Shown piece by piece: positions 20,201 to 29,088 of a DNA stretch of 64,000 nt; the first letter of the stretch is position 1; every line of letters starts with the position of its first letter. This DNA comes from Pseudoalteromonas sp. FUC4 (lineage in GTDB: Bacteria > Pseudomonadota > Gammaproteobacteria > Enterobacterales > Alteromonadaceae). Under the pieces are notes generated by a model that was not told the DNA's origin, searched no databases, and saw only the letters and a program-made list of their open reading frames with translations. The stretch lies in assembly GCF_008370255.1 (NCBI RefSeq), contig NZ_SEUI01000001.1, positions 618,897 through 682,896 on the forward strand, given 5' to 3'. A program made the translations under genes and the position numbers.

Positions 20201-20989
20201 AAAGATATGAAAGACTTTGAAGAAACGGTTGTTGTTCCGTATCACTACAAAGATGTTAGGACCGAATACGATTTACAAACAGCCGATTTATTACTTGATT
20301 ACGATGAGAATAGAGCACCAGGTGGCGAAGAAGATTGTATGCCACTTAGGCAAGTTGCGGGCTTTTTTGACCAATGGCGCATTGAATGTGACGTTGTAAA
20401 CGTAACCACAGTAACCAATGGTAAAGGCGCCGATATTAAAGGTGTTGAACTAGGTTACAACCAAAACTATGACTTTTTACCAAGTTATTGGGGTGGCTTA
20501 GGTTTAAACATGAACTATACCTACCAAGATTCAGAATCTGATCGTCAGCAGGTAGGTAATACCGATATATTTTTAAAACCACTACCACAACCTTTCACTC
20601 CAAAGCATTCCCTAAATACAACACTGTATTGGGAACAAAAAGGGATTCAATTACGTTTAGCGAGTCGCTACACCGGGGATCAATTAGTTAACCGAGGTTT
20701 AGTTGGCGGCGCTACATGGCAAGAGGCAACCCATCGTTTGGACTTTAGCTCAAGTTATAAAATTAATAAAAACTTTAGCTTAACTTTTCAGGCACTTAAC
20801 TTAACTGATGAAACTAACCGAATTTATTACACCAGTTCATTTAGTCGTAATGCGTTTGAAGCTAACTCGCAAGAGGTTGTGCTTGATGAAGGTAATGCAA
20901 TTGAAGATGGCAGTGTAACTACTTCACGTACAGCATCAGTTTGGAAAACAGGGCGTCAGTTCCGTGTTGGTCTTCGCGGTACCTTTTAA
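17279..20989 (+). CDS. TonB-dependent receptor, large (TIGR01782-like), carrageenan oligosaccharide uptake
   Basis: A 1236-residue outer-membrane receptor. The signal peptide ends at SSAFA-QED; a TonB-box-like EIIEVQG follows near residue 45; the plug carries DNVSDSIHAEDVGKSTDQNIADALSRVTGV and IRGAGPSLNQISMNG; the C-terminus ends in VGLRGTF, the terminal aromatic expected for a barrel. The layout matches the TonB-Xanth-Caul type used for polysaccharide breakdown products. It is followed after 62 bases by a lipoprotein with Ig-like and CBM-like domains, a pairing that resembles SusC/SusD in function though not in sequence. AGGAG lies ten bases upstream. The exact ligand is inferred from locus context. 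Confidence 0.88.
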   Translation: MQHNFRLSAVSAAIIASLISSSAFAQEDEEKEKIKLQKDIEIIEVQGIKSSLRKAVNAKRFSDNVSDSIHAEDVGKSTDQNIADALSRVTGVSIQEEGGEGTRISIRGAGPSLNQISMNGVALTGGLSTDGSSAGATNDNSVDLSSFSSDILSSIDVIKTSSADNDEGSLGASVVLRTVKPLNLNKPRRSFTVEGRYNEFSDENDSRINFSFSDKYFDDTFGFIITASKDTQKTRQDRINTDWSNGAIPIVDLDDATGRTAHDTVTGKAIRVLGNQRDADGNKLFGENGEALLNPLSSLNNYDPETQILHEGDLFVLAREVIDFTLNNDQRDRLSVSTGFQYQPTESLDIQLDITHTEQDVLTDSQRLRLNMGPVTPLIYAGDDNTALNGVDLSTNTLQQSSSRSTGGNFVRSYGLREIDTNVASLDIDYQVTDSLNMNVRAGFSKTTDETPDDDEKDRYISISTATWGTAGRQIVESMPDGSHEMVGYDCGSNGECSYSTGVTPGEFDAFDGTSNAVYSRFNPYDMQHNHLGSLVLRKNKLADTNKSLFVDFDYALDGDFIRSLEFGVKWSNRKKDVSIQNRATTNGSDLIDLEDPDQAFEVRGLGTIRLADIVADSAYPYDNFGEDIQSDRSAQFFNGWPLLDAEKALEIVSGKDAGEVGIRETITGSRNIETETKAAYFKANFELMDGKLTGNLGLRYVKDDTTAIGVGGINYTRFPQMVDAYNLLVERGLANTNLDACPAAVMGVSDTGQPDHRYTPANDAELQNCWAWQITHAYNRSNPATFPVDPQTGQFVIPGADGNTGLGVNQQVFVDENGNIIANNALPSLIYDSNGNLVPTSANAWAHFASNGQIWPFLDRTTSFTGTQGSGREVQDRVAWVTKKGGHDAYLPSLNLNYAVNDEMIARFAVSRTMTRPRFDSLNPRTQIFEQQWDSANGSAGNANLKPLKSTNLDLSYEWYFSDSGLLSAAFFYKDMKDFEETVVVPYHYKDVRTEYDLQTADLLLDYDENRAPGGEEDCMPLRQVAGFFDQWRIECDVVNVTTVTNGKGADIKGVELGYNQNYDFLPSYWGGLGLNMNYTYQDSESDRQQVGNTDIFLKPLPQPFTPKHSLNTTLYWEQKGIQLRLASRYTGDQLVNRGLVGGATWQEATHRLDFSSSYKINKNFSLTFQALNLTDETNRIYYTSSFSRNAFEANSQEVVLDEGNAIEDGSVTTSRTASVWKTGRQFRVGLRGTF

Positions 20990-21051
20990 TTGAGAAACTA
21001 TTAGCAGCGGGCCACATTAGGCGTGCTGTCTTACAAATTTTGGAGAGTAAG

Positions 21052-22839
21052 ATGAAACATAACTTACTAATAAAAACAGCAATTAGCGGTGTTATATTTT
21101 CAGTATTAACAGGGTGCGGTGGAACGGATGAAGGTTATGATCCGCAGTTTAAATCTGATTTAGCACTTGTAATCGATACCGCAGTGATCACGAGCACATT
21201 AAATGAAGAGACCGGAGTTCAAGAAATTGATTTACTGCAAGGCGTAACAATTGACGGTAAACCAGCCTCTGAGTCAGGTGCAACCATAAACGTGAGTGAG
21301 TTAGAGTTTGTTGTTAATAATAATTTCACTACCCCACAAACAAGTGCTAATACTATTGCATCGCACCGAATTTCACCTTTCACGCAATCAAGTGATAGCA
21401 CTAAATTAGTTGTAAATACCGATGCGTTTTCGGCGGCATTAAGACAATGCGACCTAACCGATATAAGAGGCGCATTAGATGGCGATGGTAATCCCATTGC
21501 GGATGGAAATTTAGATTTTCCAAGCCAAGTTATTTATAACATTACATATTCTATCAATAATGGTGCAGCTATTGCTGCGGGCGGCGCACTGCCTACACGT
21601 ACATTACAATTAACTGTCAATGCGATTGATGATGTTGTAACTGAGGTAAATGTATCGCCGATTGAAATCCCTGCTGGTGGTCAAGCAAGTGTATTCGCAT
21701 CAGCGATACCAAGTTACGCGTGTAACCCCGCACTTATTTATTCAATTGCAGATGAAGATATTGCAACCATTGATGAAAATGGCCTTATTAGCGCTAAAAA
21801 TACCGGTGAAACGACTATTACAGCCACAAGTGTTGATAACCCCGAAGCTTCAGCAAGCGCCACACTTACAGTGACAGGTGCTTTTAGTCTTGCAATAACA
21901 AACGACGATAAAAACGAGTTAGGCGCTTCTTCAGGTAACAAGGACGTTCCAATCTGTGTGGCCAGTGGTGTAGAAGTACAGCCGGCTTTACTAAACGCAG
22001 AGTTAAGCGGCGAATATACTTTTGATTGGACACTTAACGATGAAGTTTCATTTACGAAAAGCTTAACCGCAAAAAGCGGCTTTGGAGAAGTACTTGCCAT
22101 TAAAGCACCTACAACAATAGACAGCTCAAATACGGTAACGGTTGAGCTTATTGATGGCGATACAGCAAGTACACCTTTATCACTTATTTCGCAAAAAAGT
22201 ATTACGGTTAATACCGTTAATAACCAAATGTGTGAGCCGGGTGTGTCTGAACACGAAGCAGGTTTTAACACCGACTTTAACCTCAATGGTGAAGGCGCAC
22301 CTTATAAAGGCAATGCTACTTATAGCGTATCGGCAACCTCTGTGTCGGGTAATGGTCGATCGCTTGAAATTACAGCGGGTACTGCTACTCAAGGTGAAGC
22401 GAATACACCGTACTCTTTTGCAACTCAGCAAGTTTGGAATAAACAACGCAACTGGTATAGCGCCAACTATGGGCGTGGTGCTGAGTCTGTTGGTAAAACA
22501 TACCGTTATGCCGTGTGGGTTAAGTTAAATCAAGTGCCTGTTGAACCCGTTACGTTACGCCATGTGGTTGTACCGTGGGTTTATGACGGCATACCTGAGG
22601 ATGCAAATGGATTTACAGGTCGTTACTCAGAAGCGGGCCTATTTAGCGCAGCACTCGCAGCTACTACGCAGTGGCAATACATCGAGTTTGTAGAGGATTC
22701 AACTAATCAACGGGACTGGGCTATTCCAGCTACATGGAGCTCAATTACCGATGTGTTTACCCTTTGGGAAGTGTATGGACTGCCAACGGGTGATTCAATC
22801 TTGATTGACGATTACGCCGTTACACGTACCGATATTTAA
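21052..22839 (+). CDS. Surface glycan-binding-type lipoprotein: Big_2 Ig-like domain plus CBM4/9-like jelly roll
   Basis: ATG 21052 with GGAGAG upstream directly starts a lipoprotein signal (SVLTGC, Cys20); the longer frame from 20941 lies inside the receptor gene. The 595-residue protein has a Big_2-type domain at about residues 197-276 (VSPIEIPAGGQ, ISAKNTGETTITATS) and a C-terminal region (about 392-595) whose RSLEITAG, YSFATQQVWN, YRYAVWVKL and ILIDDYAVTR segments resemble CBM4/9 carbohydrate-binding jelly rolls. No catalytic motif is seen. Position just after the receptor suggests it captures carrageenan at the cell surface. Binding is untested and inferred. Confidence 0.7.
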   Translation: MKHNLLIKTAISGVIFSVLTGCGGTDEGYDPQFKSDLALVIDTAVITSTLNEETGVQEIDLLQGVTIDGKPASESGATINVSELEFVVNNNFTTPQTSANTIASHRISPFTQSSDSTKLVVNTDAFSAALRQCDLTDIRGALDGDGNPIADGNLDFPSQVIYNITYSINNGAAIAAGGALPTRTLQLTVNAIDDVVTEVNVSPIEIPAGGQASVFASAIPSYACNPALIYSIADEDIATIDENGLISAKNTGETTITATSVDNPEASASATLTVTGAFSLAITNDDKNELGASSGNKDVPICVASGVEVQPALLNAELSGEYTFDWTLNDEVSFTKSLTAKSGFGEVLAIKAPTTIDSSNTVTVELIDGDTASTPLSLISQKSITVNTVNNQMCEPGVSEHEAGFNTDFNLNGEGAPYKGNATYSVSATSVSGNGRSLEITAGTATQGEANTPYSFATQQVWNKQRNWYSANYGRGAESVGKTYRYAVWVKLNQVPVEPVTLRHVVVPWVYDGIPEDANGFTGRYSEAGLFSAALAATTQWQYIEFVEDSTNQRDWAIPATWSSITDVFTLWEVYGLPTGDSILIDDYAVTRTDI

Positions 22840-22871
22840 GCGAGCACTAGACGCATAGCATAATATTAATT

Positions 22872-22911
22872 AAAACGGCTTTAAACTAAATAGGTTTAAA
22901 GTCGTTTTGTT
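22872..22911 (+). terminator. Rho-independent terminator
   Basis: 15-bp stem AAAACGGCTTTAAAC / GTTTAAAGTCGTTTT (one G-U pair) with a 7-base loop and a T-rich tail, 32 bases after the glycan-binding lipoprotein stop. It separates the receptor operon from the following GH16 operon. Confidence 0.75.
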
Positions 22912-22972
22912 TGCTTATAAGCCACTAAAAAATCTATTTATTTACGTTTTAATTTTTAACTTTCACACAAAC

Positions 22973-23137
22973 TTATACCAATTCCATTAAGTATATGATC
23001 TAAATTTTACGCCGAAAAAATAATTCAGTTCTAGGCATAAATTGATGTAAATGGTGTTCCCTTTGCGAAATTTATAACAAAGAAATGGGTTGTTTTAGCA
23101 AGTAAAGTAGATCAGCTATTTATTGGAATTGGTATTA
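22973..23137. mobile_element. MITE-like element, 165 bp, with 31-bp imperfect terminal inverted repeats
   Basis: The left end (22973-23003) and the reverse complement of the right end (23107-23137) agree at most of 31 positions, sharing ATACCAATTCCA and TGATCTA. There is no coding capacity. It ends 21 bases before the start codon of the GH16 gene at 23159. TACCAATT-type ends also occur at 62039-62085. Recognition as a known family would need a genome comparison. Confidence 0.65.
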
Positions 23138-23158
23138 CATACAAAATAATGAGACATC

Positions 23159-24202
23159 ATGAACAACACGCAAAAAAATATAAAAACACATAAATTAACG
23201 CTCACAGCAGCATTATTGTCGGTAATAACCATTGGCGGTTGTAGCAGCGATGCGACGACTAACATGCAAAAGCTTCCCCAAACTAAAAATAACTTATTGC
23301 CTTTAACAGATCCGCAAAATACAGGTAAGTGGGTACTTAACACCCAAGTAAGTGATGAATTTGAAGGCAGTACCATCGATGAAGAGCGTTGGTACATTGT
23401 GGGTAAACTAGAAAACGGTAAACCCGTTTATAAGCACCCAGATAAGCCAAATAAAAAAGTATGGAAAGGCCGAGCACCTTCGCAGTTTTCGGGTAATAAC
23501 TATCGCTTAGAAGATGGAAAATTAAAACTTGAGACCCGTTGGGAGCCCGATTTTCCTTTTGAAGAAAAAATTCACAAACCTGTTTTTGGTGATGCACTTA
23601 AATACGAAAATATAACAACAGCGTGTTTTATTGGCAGAAAGTCTTTTCAGTACGGATATATAGAAATTAAAAGTAAAGCCGCTGATGCGCAGATAAGCAG
23701 TGCATTTTGGTCGATGGGTGAAAAGCTAGAAGTTGATTTTTTTGAACTGTTTGGAGACTCCCTTGACCCTAAAAAAGACCATATAGACAGTGAACTATGG
23801 TGGTCAATTCGCGATTGGAATAAAGAGGTAATGGGTAAGCCCACTTATACAGAGCGCAAAGATTTAGGATTTAGAGTCGCTGATGACTTTCATGTATATG
23901 GAATTGATTGGAGTGCTGATGGGATTAAGTATTATGTTGATGGCAAGTTATTTAGTGAAGTTAGCGCAGAACAAGCAGATGCATGGGCTAAAGAGCATCG
24001 TGGGGTTGATAAAGGTTATGTAGCCACTAAGCCTTTATTTTTATGGTTCGATCAGGAAACATTTCCTTGGCATGGTGTACCGACTAGCAAAGAGGAGCTT
24101 GAGCGTAATAGCCCTGAAGGAAAAAAAGAGGATGGCGTGGTTGATTTTGAAATTGAGTATGTCCGTGTTTGGCAGAAAAAGCCGGCTCAATTAGCTAATT
24201 AA
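23159..24202 (+). CDS. GH16 endo-galactanase lipoprotein (agarase/porphyranase/furcellaranase-like)
   Basis: A 347-residue lipoprotein (lipobox TIGGC, Cys24). The GH16 catalytic signature reads EVDFFE within EKLEVDFFELFGD; ACFIGRKSFQYGYIEIKSKA and DFHVYGIDWSADGIKYYVDG are standard GH16 strands, and WFDQETFPWHGVPTSKEEL resembles agarase- and porphyranase-type members. It differs clearly from the kappa-carrageenase at 9481 and may act on another red-algal galactan or on hybrid stretches such as furcellaran; this is inference. The gene is followed after 11 bases by the second FG-GAP lipoprotein. It lacks an operator copy: a MITE-like element ends 21 bases upstream. Confidence 0.8.
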   Translation: MNNTQKNIKTHKLTLTAALLSVITIGGCSSDATTNMQKLPQTKNNLLPLTDPQNTGKWVLNTQVSDEFEGSTIDEERWYIVGKLENGKPVYKHPDKPNKKVWKGRAPSQFSGNNYRLEDGKLKLETRWEPDFPFEEKIHKPVFGDALKYENITTACFIGRKSFQYGYIEIKSKAADAQISSAFWSMGEKLEVDFFELFGDSLDPKKDHIDSELWWSIRDWNKEVMGKPTYTERKDLGFRVADDFHVYGIDWSADGIKYYVDGKLFSEVSAEQADAWAKEHRGVDKGYVATKPLFLWFDQETFPWHGVPTSKEELERNSPEGKKEDGVVDFEIEYVRVWQKKPAQLAN

Positions 24203-24213
24203 GGATTAAAGAA

Positions 24214-26133
24214 ATGAAAAATAATTATAAGCCAGTAAATAAAACTTTTTGCTTAACTTTTATTGCTACAAGTATTGTCCTTGGCGGTTGCAGCTATATG
24301 AAAGTTGACCCCTACAAAAATAGTTTCACAAAGGAGAATATGTTCACGGAAACTAAAAATGTTATTCCTTTTGAACCTTTGTCGAGACGTAAATGGGACA
24401 GCGCATTGATTGCAGACTTTGATAAAGACGGCTATCAAGATGTATTAATTACTGAGCACACCCACGCAGTAAAAATTTTTTGGAATAACAAAGACAATAC
24501 CTTTTCAGCACCTCAGATAATTATTAAAGGCGACACTCACGGCGTCGCTGTTGCTGACTATGACCTTGATGGAAGAATGGATTTAATAATAGCTCAAGGC
24601 GGTGGCGGCGGCTTAAAGCCTCGTTTACCTGTATCGTTTCAAATAAATCACGACCGGACTGTTGAAGGTGGAGAAACGTTTAATGATTTTGAACGTACGC
24701 GCGGACGTGCAGTTAAATTAATAGATGGCAATAACAGTGGCACCTTAGATTTAATGCTCTCAGCTTTTCCGCTTAAGAAGCAAAAAAAGGGAGCCAACCA
24801 CATATATAAAAACGAAGGACATAATCAGTTTAAGTTTGTCGATTACTTACCTACTGCAAAATGGCTTGGATATAAGGCCTTAGTTAGTGATTTTGATAAT
24901 GACGGGCACGATGATTTATTTTTTTACGGCGGAGATGACATTGTTGCAGCGCAGAGTAAATCTGATTTAGGTTATAAAAATAAAAGTAAGGCTGTATTAG
25001 GGAATAATCGTAATACTAGCCATGTAAGCAGCATGACAGAAATCGACTTTGATAATGACGGTGACTTCGATTTATTTTTAACCCGCGCTAAACATCAATT
25101 TGAACAACACACCTTTTATGATGCTCAATCTCAAAATTTTGCTTTCTTTACTCGTAACGAAGCATTTAAATTTGAAGATTTTAAAATCGAAGGTAATTTT
25201 GAAATAGAAAACCTGCAAATGGCATATCCTCATTTTAATGTGTTTATTGGTAAAAATGGTGAGCCGTTAAAACTTAAAGGTCATGGCGGTAGTGAACGTA
25301 CGGTACAGGTAGCAAAAGAACAAGCTGCTGGCTGGCCTAAAAAGCTAAGTAACAAAGGTTTATATATAGGTTACTTAGGTAACGATACTTGGCGAGTAGC
25401 TGGCGATACTAAATCGCCGACCGCTGGTGTTATTAAAAGAGTGACTAATTCACCCAAAGTAAAAGGGCTTGAAGCATTACCAGCGGTATTATTAGAAAAC
25501 CGACAAGGTAAGTTTGTTGATGCAACAGCCAAGCTCAATATTAATTTAAGCGAACCTACAACTAGTGCTGTAGCCGGGGATTTTAATAATGATGGCTGGA
25601 GCGATTTATTTGTATTACGTTACGGAAATCCTGCAAAAGCTAACGAGCAGGTACTGTATTTAAATCAGCAAGGTAAAGGCTTTGAGGCTATACAAAATCA
25701 TGGTGTTATTTCAACTGAACTTGGAGCAACAGGGGGCAGTGCACAGGCCTTTGATTACGACAATGACGGCGACCTTGACTTAATTTACTCAAATGAGCGC
25801 GGCCGTTGGCATTTATTCACCAACAACACAGCTTTAGACGCGAAGCATAACTTTTTAGTCACTAATATTGGTTACTCGCCTAAAGCAGGTGTGTCGTCAT
25901 TGGGAGCTACTGCGACTATAAAAGCATGTGGGCAAATTTATAAACGAGTTGTAGGTGCAACAGGTGCCGGCTTTTCACAAAGCGAAAACAGCAAGCTACA
26001 CGTTGGTTTAGGTACGTGTACACAGATAAATAATGTATCGATTCGTTGGAGTAATAATGAACATGTAGATATTAGCAATACGGTTATAAATGATGCTAAC
26101 GGGGAGTTAGTTGGAAGAAAAGAGCCGCTGTAA
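24214..26133 (+). CDS. FG-GAP/VCBS-repeat lipoprotein with C-terminal ASPIC/UnbV domain (CRTAC1-like), copy 2
   Basis: A 639-residue lipoprotein (lipobox LGGC) starting after AAGGA. Calcium-type loops DFDKDGYQD, DYDLDGRMD, DGNNSGTLD, DFDNDGHDD, DFDNDGDFD, DFNNDGWSD and DYDNDGDLD imply a propeller; an ASPIC/UnbV-like domain closes the protein. It aligns with the protein at 13610 over its whole length, including the central insertion (FYDAQSQNFAFFTR against FFDAKSHTFGFYTK; KGLYIGYLGND against KGLYVGYIGND). Each copy travels with a different depolymerisation group, one with sulfatases and one with GH16. Function unknown; calcium-dependent surface binding is plausible. Confidence 0.75.
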   Translation: MKNNYKPVNKTFCLTFIATSIVLGGCSYMKVDPYKNSFTKENMFTETKNVIPFEPLSRRKWDSALIADFDKDGYQDVLITEHTHAVKIFWNNKDNTFSAPQIIIKGDTHGVAVADYDLDGRMDLIIAQGGGGGLKPRLPVSFQINHDRTVEGGETFNDFERTRGRAVKLIDGNNSGTLDLMLSAFPLKKQKKGANHIYKNEGHNQFKFVDYLPTAKWLGYKALVSDFDNDGHDDLFFYGGDDIVAAQSKSDLGYKNKSKAVLGNNRNTSHVSSMTEIDFDNDGDFDLFLTRAKHQFEQHTFYDAQSQNFAFFTRNEAFKFEDFKIEGNFEIENLQMAYPHFNVFIGKNGEPLKLKGHGGSERTVQVAKEQAAGWPKKLSNKGLYIGYLGNDTWRVAGDTKSPTAGVIKRVTNSPKVKGLEALPAVLLENRQGKFVDATAKLNINLSEPTTSAVAGDFNNDGWSDLFVLRYGNPAKANEQVLYLNQQGKGFEAIQNHGVISTELGATGGSAQAFDYDNDGDLDLIYSNERGRWHLFTNNTALDAKHNFLVTNIGYSPKAGVSSLGATATIKACGQIYKRVVGATGAGFSQSENSKLHVGLGTCTQINNVSIRWSNNEHVDISNTVINDANGELVGRKEPL

Positions 26134-26147
26134 GTAATAAAGTTAAG

Positions 26148-26180
26148 AAAAAAATAGCGCTTATTAAGCGCTATTTTTTT
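26148..26180. terminator. Bidirectional rho-independent terminator
   Basis: Perfect 15-bp stem AAAAAAATAGCGCTT / AAGCGCTATTTTTTT with a 3-base loop and A/T runs on both sides, between two convergent genes. Confidence 0.88.
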
Positions 26181-26202
26181 GTATTTAGTTTTTCGTTATT
26201 TA

Positions 26203-28743
26203 CTAAAAGCTATATTGCACACTTGCACCCACATAACGACTCCAGTCACGAGGATAAAATGCTTCCCCAAAACCTTCAGAGTTTATGCGTTGGCGAGTAG
26301 TGTACGACTTATCAAATAAGTTTTTAATGAATACACTAAACTGCAGGTTATCTTTGCTTACGCTTAAGTAACCATCCCAAATGCTTGACGATGGGTTAGC
26401 TGATTCGCCAAAGGCAAGTTCGTTAATTGATTGTGTATGGCTGCCATTATAACGCCAAACCGCACGTGTATTAGCATTCCAGCCTGTATCAGCAATTTGT
26501 GTATTATATGAAATAGTACTTAAAAATTGTTGCTCAGCATTATTAGGGAAAGATAAACCCGTTTGATCAAAGCTCTGACGGCCTGTTGAATCAGTTGTAC
26601 AGCGAGAAGCAAGTAACCCACCATCATCTGCAGGACAATTAATAGGTGTATCAGCAAAGTCCTCGTAGCGTGCATCAAAATAAGCGTAGTTAAAAGACCA
26701 CTTTAATTTATCTGATATTTTAACCACCACATCGGCTTCAATACCGGTTGAGCGGGCTTGTGCTGCGTTTACATAGCCTGCAAAAATAATGTTATTTTCT
26801 TCATCTATTACACGGCTGGCACGCACTTGATAATCGTCAACTTTCATATCAAAGTACGTAAAGTTAAACAGTAAATCGTTATCAAAATACGCTGAACGCA
26901 GACCTACTTCAAAGTTTGAAGAGTTTTCAGGATCGGTAGGGAAGTTGTCTGCATCGGCAGGGTCTGTATTTGTTGTTACAAAGTAAGATGCCCCTTTATA
27001 GCCGGTAGAATAATTCACATAACCGCGAATATCATCAGTAAAGTCATAACCTACAACCGCTTTGTAAATAAATGCGGTGTCTGAGTTATCAAATTTGGTT
27101 GGCGCATCTTGGCGTAAAATAAGCGATGGATCTGTTTGAGCAAGTTCTAATACTTCATTGAATGTTTCCATTCCAACACCCGTAGAAGGTGTTGCTAAAT
27201 CTGTACGAGCAAAGGTTGCATCACTTTTTTCGTGTAATAATCTAAAACCAAAAGTAGCATCTAATTGCTCAGTTATTTGGTATTCAAGTTGTCCAAAAAT
27301 AGCGACGTTTTCAAAACCAGTTGTAAAATCACCACTATTTAGTAAGCGAGAAGGCGTTAGTAATGAGCGGTCGTCATCGCCAGTAGTTACATAGTTAGCT
27401 AAAAAAGCATCGGTAGATTGCTTTGAATAACACCCTGTTAATTCGCCGCCTTCAATAAAGCCACGGTTACCTGCAATACAGCCGTCACGTATTTCAGAGC
27501 GCTGACCGTCGGTATCATGGTAAAAAAGACCTAATACCCAATCAAATTTTTCATTATTAAATGACGAAATACGAAACTCTTGTTGAAGAACATCAACCGA
27601 TTCGTTACCACCAAAAGCGGTTCGCTCTACAGGAAAGTTAATAGTGAAAAATGCTGAACTGTTATATAAATCAAAATCTCTGTAGCTACCATTATAGCTA
27701 AGTGTAATTTCATCATTTAGGTAGTAATCAGCCGATATTGAAAAGCCAAAATTTTCTGTTCTACCAAAGTTACCTTCTGCATTACGTGATGTAACCGGGC
27801 CGCCGGCTTCTTCAAAAGTAGACTCAGGATTAACACGGTTATAAGTAGTGCCTTCAATAGTGCCATCATCTTTTACATTAACAATTGGACGAGGGCCAAA
27901 ATCTGGGTTTATTCCTCCTAAACGAGTAAGAGAACAACAATTTGTGTCTGTCTCTGAATATTCTAAGCGAAATAGTACGTTTAGCTCTTCACCGTTGTCG
28001 TACAAAAGTTGGCCGCGACCAGCTTTCGTTGTTTTTGCGCCAATAGTGTAATCTTCTTCACCAGGCATGGTGTTTTTTATCCAACCATCAATATCACTGT
28101 ATTGTGCGTTAAATCGAGCTGCCCAGTTTTCGTTAAGTGGTACATTTACGGTGCCGCTAAAATCAGTGCCATCAAACTCAGTAACTTGTGCTCTAACCGT
28201 GCCTGAAACTCGGTCATCTAGTTGCGGCTTTTTAGTTACATAATGCAATAGGCCTGTTGATGTGTTTTGGCCAAATAAAGTGCCTTGTGGGCCGCGCATT
28301 GCTTCTACACGCTGTACATCTGAAATAGGTAAGTTAAGCATTGATTGGCGAGGTAATACTTCACCATCTATAACGACTAGGTTTGAAGACTGTAAGCCAA
28401 TTGAATTTGTAAAAGTGCCTATACCACGTGTTTTTAATGTTGTAGTTCGTATTTCACTGCTGTCATCAATGCCAAAACCAGGTAAGTAGGTGACTAGATC
28501 AAACCCATTATCTATACCAATTTCTTCAATTAAATCACCGCTTAGCACTTCGATTGAAGAGGGAACTTCTTTTAATGCTTGATCGCGTTTTTGTGCGCTC
28601 ACTAAAATAACTTCAAAATCGTCTGAATTGCTTTTAGCTTGTTTTGCGGTTGTTTCTTCTTGTGCATATGCAGTGTGTGTGAAAGCTGATAAAGAACAAC
28701 ATGCAAGTAATATTGCTGTATGCAATTTACTGTGTTTAAGCAT
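26203..28743 (-). CDS. TonB-dependent receptor (second of the locus)
   Basis: ATG at 28743 is used because GGAG lies eight bases upstream; the GTG nine bases earlier overlaps that site. The 846-residue protein has a signal peptide (THTAYA-QEE), a plug with VILVSAQKRDQALKEVPSSIEVLSG and VEAMRGPQGTLFGQNTSTGLLHYVTKKP, and a C-terminal barrel ending VGASVQYSF. Sequence style is nearer the siderophore/vitamin-type receptor group than the TIGR01782 receptors at 17279 and 44783. An operator-like site at 28905 places it in the same regulon, so a carrageenan-derived sugar or an associated cofactor is a likely ligand. Confidence 0.85.
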   Translation of the reverse strand: MLKHSKLHTAILLACCSLSAFTHTAYAQEETTAKQAKSNSDDFEVILVSAQKRDQALKEVPSSIEVLSGDLIEEIGIDNGFDLVTYLPGFGIDDSSEIRTTTLKTRGIGTFTNSIGLQSSNLVVIDGEVLPRQSMLNLPISDVQRVEAMRGPQGTLFGQNTSTGLLHYVTKKPQLDDRVSGTVRAQVTEFDGTDFSGTVNVPLNENWAARFNAQYSDIDGWIKNTMPGEEDYTIGAKTTKAGRGQLLYDNGEELNVLFRLEYSETDTNCCSLTRLGGINPDFGPRPIVNVKDDGTIEGTTYNRVNPESTFEEAGGPVTSRNAEGNFGRTENFGFSISADYYLNDEITLSYNGSYRDFDLYNSSAFFTINFPVERTAFGGNESVDVLQQEFRISSFNNEKFDWVLGLFYHDTDGQRSEIRDGCIAGNRGFIEGGELTGCYSKQSTDAFLANYVTTGDDDRSLLTPSRLLNSGDFTTGFENVAIFGQLEYQITEQLDATFGFRLLHEKSDATFARTDLATPSTGVGMETFNEVLELAQTDPSLILRQDAPTKFDNSDTAFIYKAVVGYDFTDDIRGYVNYSTGYKGASYFVTTNTDPADADNFPTDPENSSNFEVGLRSAYFDNDLLFNFTYFDMKVDDYQVRASRVIDEENNIIFAGYVNAAQARSTGIEADVVVKISDKLKWSFNYAYFDARYEDFADTPINCPADDGGLLASRCTTDSTGRQSFDQTGLSFPNNAEQQFLSTISYNTQIADTGWNANTRAVWRYNGSHTQSINELAFGESANPSSSIWDGYLSVSKDNLQFSVFIKNLFDKSYTTRQRINSEGFGEAFYPRDWSRYVGASVQYSF

Positions 28744-29088
28744 TTTAACCACTCCGTTTCTTCATAATTACTGTGTGTGCAGATAATGCAACGGCAGTAT
28801 CTGTTATTTAGAATCAGGCTAATTAAACAGCGACTCTTAATTGCGATAAAGCTATAAGCAATCAAGAAGTGTAAATAACCACGAACGATTCATTCTAACA
28901 ATTTAAACATATGATGTTTGTAAGTGCAATGTGTTGATTACTTGTTTATTAAATGTTGCTTGTAATATTGAGGTTGTAACCTTGTATTGCTGTTTAAGTA
29001 ACACAAGATTATTAAGTTAAGTGACTGAATTTTAATCTCTAATCTAAATTACAAATTTAGGTTGAAAAAATAATTCAATTTTTAAAAA
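28744..29088. other. Intergenic region with receptor promoter
   Basis: 345 bases between two leftward genes. It contains the operator-like site at 28905-28919; on the minus strand TTGTTA follows this site closely. No gene is seen. Confidence 0.55.
28905..28919. promoter_or_regulatory. Operator-like palindrome, site 4
   Basis: AAACATATGATGTTT, the exact reverse complement of sites 2 and 3, 161 bases upstream of the leftward receptor gene. Confidence 0.75.

Noticed and set aside
21738-22286. A 182-residue antisense frame inside the glycan-binding lipoprotein gene.
   Set aside because: It mirrors the codon pattern of the sense gene, has low-complexity composition and no ribosome site or family resemblance.
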